35,236 nt of DNA from an uncultured Actinomycetes bacterium (GTDB taxonomy: Bacteria; Actinomycetota; Acidimicrobiia; Acidimicrobiales; RAAP-2): positions 1 through 35,236 of the forward strand of contig CAIKAC010000019.1 in the NCBI GenBank assembly GCA_903825305.1. The letters are read 5' to 3'. Shown piece after piece: positions 34,115 through 35,236 of this stretch; positions within the stretch are counted from its first letter, which is position 1; the number at the start of each line of letters is the position of its first letter. The translations under genes and the position numbers were made by a program. The notes beneath the pieces are model-generated. The model saw only the letters and a program-made list of their open reading frames with translations, was not told the origin of the DNA and did not search any database.

Positions 34115-34245
34115 TCCTGGTCCTGATTGTCATCACTCTGGCCCAGTTCCTCTTGCTCTGGATGCTCACCCACCTTGGGGTGGTCCTCCTCGGTGCAGCG
34201 GGATGGTGGATCTGGAGTCAAGAGATCATCTGGCCTCGTGGCTAG
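34099..34245 (+). CDS. 48-residue two-helix membrane protein
   Basis: ATG 34099 opens a 48-codon frame overlapping the preceding stop region. It encodes two hydrophobic stretches (about residues 5-21 and 26-39, rich in Leu/Val/Ile, then WWIW) and ends WPRG. Small membrane proteins are usual neighbours of transfer (Tra/Spd-like) genes in actinobacterial conjugative elements. Overlaps on both sides support a coupled operon. Not recognised as a named family. Confidence 0.6.
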   Translation: MLAKVILVLIVITLAQFLLLWMLTHLGVVLLGAAGWWIWSQEIIWPRG

Positions 34246-35236
34246 GGCTGGGAGCACCGGTTCTGCTCGTCACCCCTGGATCTCTCACGGGATCCGGGGG
34301 TGGCGCGTCGAGCTCGGTCTCTTCGTCCTCAGCTTCAGCCTCCTCGGCACCTCCCAGGCCATCGTCGCCTGGGGCCCCTATTTCCTCCTCGGGTGCACGG
34401 CCTTCGTGCTGTGGCGACGCCCCGACCTTCGTGAGCGCTACCGCATCGGGGCGATCGAGCGCCGTTCGACCCATCGCCTGACAACGGCTCTCATGCTCTG
34501 CGAGATCGTCGGCCGCACTGGCGCCACTCCAACAGTGACCTCAACGAAGATGACCTCCGTCGGTCCCCGCTACGAGCTCCGGATCCCGCCTGGTCTCCAC
34601 GCCGAGCTCCTCGATCAGGCCTCCCCGACACTGGCAGCAGCCTTGGGTGCTCGAAAGGTCCTGGTCGCTCCAACCTTCGATGACGCCGGTCTCGTCACCC
34701 TCACGGAGGTGCGCATCGATCCACTGCCCGAGATCGTCGCCTCGTCTCTGCTCGGCGTTCAAGAGGCCGAGGCCTACACGCGGGTCAAGACCTGGCACAA
34801 CGACCACGACCTGATCTTCACCTCGACCATCGGCACCCCGATCGACCCGGAGTGGTTCGGCCGCACGGTGCCAAAGTTCACCAAGGAGGCGGGCCTCGGT
34901 CACTGGTCCATCCACGAACTGCGCCACTCGTGCGCGTCCTTGCTCATGGCCATGGAGGTGCCCCTCGAGGTCATCTCCGACCAGCTCGGCCACGCCTCGA
35001 TCCGCGTGACCTCCGACGTCTATGGCCACCTTTTGCCGCGCTCGAAGGCGAAGGCAGCCGCCGCCATGGAGAGCGTGCTTTTCGGCACCAGCACTGAGGT
35101 TCGTCCACCTGCGTCCACAACTTTGGAAACAAACGGGGCATCGGAGCCAGAAAATAACCTCTCGCACCCCCTTCCACCTGGGGTTTTAGTGGGCCGCCCG
35201 GGTCTCGATCCCGGCACCTTGGGATTAAAAGTCCCC
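34238..35236 (+). CDS. Chimera: FtsK-like transfer protein N-terminus fused to tyrosine integrase C-terminus (runs off window)
   Basis: A GTG at 34238 opens 333 codons with no stop before the window end. Residues 1-162 have a basic start, two hydrophobic helices (about 24-58), then SVGPRYELRIPPG and an ALGARKVLVAP region, resembling the N-terminal part of actinobacterial element FtsK/Tra proteins. From about residue 164 (LPEIVASSLL) the sequence becomes a tyrosine recombinase catalytic half: DLIFTSTIGTPIDP, HELRHSCASLL (H226, R229), LGHAS (H252) and VYGHL (Y262 nucleophile). The FtsK ATPase domain, the integrase DNA-binding domain and the first catalytic Arg are missing. The fusion point is about 34715-34735. 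I infer an internal element deletion that left this inactive chimera. The frame runs into the tRNA-Lys gene. Confidence 0.75.
   Translation, partial: MARAGSTGSARHPWISHGIRGWRVELGLFVLSFSLLGTSQAIVAWGPYFLLGCTAFVLWRRPDLRERYRIGAIERRSTHRLTTALMLCEIVGRTGATPTVTSTKMTSVGPRYELRIPPGLHAELLDQASPTLAAALGARKVLVAPTFDDAGLVTLTEVRIDPLPEIVASSLLGVQEAEAYTRVKTWHNDHDLIFTSTIGTPIDPEWFGRTVPKFTKEAGLGHWSIHELRHSCASLLMAMEVPLEVISDQLGHASIRVTSDVYGHLLPRSKAKAAAAMESVLFGTSTEVRPPASTTLETNGASEPENNLSHPLPPGVLVGRPGLDPGTLGLKVP
35190..35236 (-). tRNA. tRNA-Lys(UUU), 3' half; attachment site of the element
   Basis: On the minus strand the window enters at the anticodon stem: GGGGA, loop CTTTTAA with anticodon TTT (35229-35227), TCCCA, a 5-base variable region, T-stem CCGGG with loop ATCGAGA, CCCGG, acceptor strand GCGGCCC and discriminator A at 35190. 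The 5' half lies beyond the window. The T-loop has A where T54 is normal, and the outer anticodon-stem pair is G-A. The 3' end faces the integrase, as expected for an integration site. Confidence 0.8.

Noticed and set aside
34852-35097. Plus-strand 81-codon frame inside the integrase region
   Set aside because: It is a shadow; the frame from 34238 contains the recombinase motifs.

Overview
The window looks like a moderately GC-rich actinobacterial chromosome, probably from an Acidimicrobiia-like lineage. I base this on the rimO-pgsA-cinA-recA gene order, a perfect actinobacterial-type SOS box at recA, a DosS/DosR-like sensor pair, DUF6295 and DUF6069 proteins, and several genes that appear leaderless with a TANNNT -10 element directly before the start codon. 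The genus cannot be told from the sequence alone.

Left part (1-10.2 kb). The window opens inside a giant, almost uncharged, Ser/Thr/Gly-rich secreted-type protein. It carries at least eleven tandem 57-residue units (171 bp, nearly invariant spacing), then a Cys-containing beta-rich region and a C-terminal run of amphipathic helices. A housekeeping cluster follows: rimO (ribosomal protein S12 methylthiotransferase), pgsA-type phosphatidyltransferase, cinA, an uncharacterised RNase H-fold-like gene, and recA with a LexA box inside the promoter spacer and a strong bidirectional terminator behind it.

Middle part (10.2-26.4 kb). This is ordinary chromosomal content: a DUF3048 (YerB-like) anchored protein, a left-handed beta-helix acyltransferase, serB, an acyl-CoA synthetase with a 45-residue coiled-coil ORF coupled to its stop, a minus-strand DLH/DUF6295/DUF6069 cluster, an L,D-transpeptidase-like exported protein overlapping a GT-A-like gene, a PPOX/GAF-histidine kinase/NarL-type regulator cluster resembling DosS/DosR, a FUSC-like membrane protein, ettA, a YCII protein, a DUF1778-GNAT toxin-antitoxin pair behind a near-consensus promoter, and a choloylglycine-hydrolase-family enzyme.

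Right part (26.4-35.2 kb). This is an accessory island. On the minus strand, a single-HKD phospholipase D nuclease fused to an SF2 helicase overlaps by ATGA with a gamma-type N6-adenine methyltransferase. That gene ends in CTT TGA, the heptad used for +1 frameshifting in RF2 (prfB). A +1 shift there joins it exactly to the following frame, which encodes a Type ISP-like specificity domain. Together the parts form a split version of a Type ISP restriction-modification enzyme with PLD in place of the usual nuclease. To its right lie remnants of an integrative/conjugative element: a small conserved element protein, a 48-residue membrane protein, and an ORF open to the window end that fuses the N-terminus of an FtsK-like transfer protein to the C-terminal catalytic half of a tyrosine integrase. 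The integrase end runs into the 3' half of a minus-strand tRNA-Lys(UUU) gene, the expected attachment site. The integrase lacks its N-terminal half, so the element looks immobilised with the defence module inside.
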